The notes under the pieces were generated by a model. The model saw nothing but the letters and a program-made list of their open reading frames with translations. It did no database searches and was not told the origin of the DNA. Source: Antennarius striatus (Eukaryota > Chordata > Actinopteri > Lophiiformes > Antennariidae). From it: 64,000 bases of DNA. How positions within the stretch are numbered: the stretch's first letter is position 1; every line of letters begins with the position of its first letter. The stretch spans positions 10,081,001-10,145,000 of the forward strand of contig NC_090797.1 of assembly GCF_040054535.1 (NCBI RefSeq), read 5' to 3'. This document shows, piece after piece, positions 62,542-64,000 of this stretch. The translations under genes and the position numbers were made by a program.

Positions 62542-64000
62542 TATCTTTAGTTTTATACTGCAATGCCTCTTCGTTTCCCTGTTGAACTGTTTAATGTTGT
62601 TATACCGGTGTGGTGTACCTATTATAAAAAAAACACGCATCCATACAACACTAAATAATCACACAATACAGTATACTGTACTATATTAGTTTACCGAGGA
62701 ATTAAACTTTATATTCTGTATGCAATATTTCGGTATTTATATACTGTATTAATAAAGACAAACACTAGATTTCTTTGTTCTGCTCGGCTTGCTTTTCTAT
62801 TGCCGTGTAATTTTGTCTCAATATTACTTTAATGTTGCTATTCCAAAGTCTTTATATTTACTTTTGTTGATGACTTCAATACTATCTCTATTCGTTCGTG
62901 TTATTTCTTTGCAGATGAATCCCCCATCCGGGCATCAATTTAATATCTACAAAGAAATGGTAAAACATACATTTGAACATGCACTCATGTAAATTATGAA
63001 CAAATAATTAAATCAGTCATGACAAGCATTGTATGTCCTACTAGTTAATACAGTGTACAGTACTTAAATGATAACTAGATGACATGCTTGAGGGCTGTGC
63101 AAGGTGTGTTCCGACGCAGCTATGCTTCCATCTAGTGGTCATTTTGTATCATTACATTGACTGACTCCAGTCACCTGCATGCCCAGAAGTAGACGGTGAA
63201 CAGTAACACAACCAGCAGACTGCAGCCAAGGAACATTCAGGATCACATGTAGCGCTTTCAGGCAGATTTCTGCTGAGAACTGGGCCTTGTCTGTCCACCA
63301 CAGCGAAGAGTTGGGGGGAAACTGGTTATTTTAATAATCAGATACTTCAGCCACACCAGCATGACATTCATTTTTCAACGATAAGGAATAAAATTGTAAC
63401 CAAAACCAGTAGTTTAAGCCATTCAAAAAAAATATCTGAAAGTATAGAAATTGATAATGATTTAAATCCAAGGATAAACATGAATAATAAATCCAATGCT
63501 CGTTTTCTGAGGTTGCACTGTATTTATTTACAAGAAAATGTATCTTCATCTTTCAACATAAAGTAACGTTAGCACATACCTTTTGATCAGATACCTTTTT
63601 TTGTAATTGTACCCCTATTTACTGTGTGCTTAAAAATACAGATTCCTACACATGCTCAATGAGACCCCAATAAATTAAATCTGGACTATTGTCTCGAGAA
63701 TTCTAAACAATTTTTTTTATATATATTGGAGTTGCAACTTAAAATAAGCTCTTTTATGAGTTTTTTGTGCAGGTACTAACAATGATAAGCCACCCTGATT
63801 TTAAGGGAGAATTATTACACATTGCATCTGCAGTCCAGGACAGTCTAAATAATATCTCAAAAACTTCTTAGTGCTCACTCCTCTCTTGTATATCATACTG
63901 TCATTGATGCTGTCACAATTTTTAAATTGACTGTCTGAGACCACTTCAATAACATGATTCAAGCTTCATTCCACATATTCCCCATTAGCCTAGTTCACTA
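62542..64000. other. Upstream flank of kif21a, no gene recognised
   Basis: 1.5 kb of AT-rich DNA. I see no exon, transposon or RNA gene. Confidence 0.7.

Overview
The window is nuclear DNA of a bony fish, most likely a teleost. It has multi-exon vertebrate genes with GT-AG introns, very many CA/TG microsatellites, teleost-type SINE copies and a decayed LINE. Coding sequence is only about 8% of the window. I see no bacterial, phage, CRISPR or operon-like content.

Two protein genes can be rebuilt exon by exon, both on the minus strand. (1) Positions 1-25652 hold the first five coding exons (104 codons) of a copine, best matched to copine-8 (cpne8). Its start codon is at 25652-25650, an 18.2 kb first intron follows, and the gene runs off the left edge. 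(2) Positions 34922-62028 hold a complete KIF21A-type kinesin-4 family motor (kif21a): 36 coding exons, 4737 coding bases, predicted 1578 residues. The start codon is at 62028-62026 and the stop at 34924-34922. All exon phases join without a frame break. The order of parts is motor domain, coiled coils with an acidic stretch, a KANK-binding motif, a variable linker and a C-terminal WD40 propeller.

The order kif21a then cpne8, both on the same strand, matches the neighbourhood I know from human 12q12. This supports the orthology of both genes. The kinesin walks on microtubules and restrains their growth at the cell cortex, and copine is a calcium-dependent membrane-binding protein. I see no sign that they form a functional unit; the pairing looks like conserved synteny.

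Layout: 1-25572, cpne8 exons 1-5 with introns carrying SINE fragments (1249-1687), microsatellites and a decayed LINE (22930-23625). 25573-26100, cpne8 exon 1 and the likely promoter. 26100-34921, the intergenic spacer, with another SINE pair, an ATT repeat and the kif21a 3' UTR. 34922-50374, kif21a exons 36 to 2, compact. 50375-61984, the large kif21a intron 1. 61985-62420, exon 1 and the likely promoter, with a 26-bp tandem duplication. 62421-64000, no gene recognised.

No wholly new biological system is apparent. The most interesting points are candidate regulated splicing in kif21a (an unlisted 51-nt in-frame cassette, 21-nt and 33-nt microexons, overlapping donors, and a CA repeat at a donor site) and several inverted repeats in non-coding DNA.
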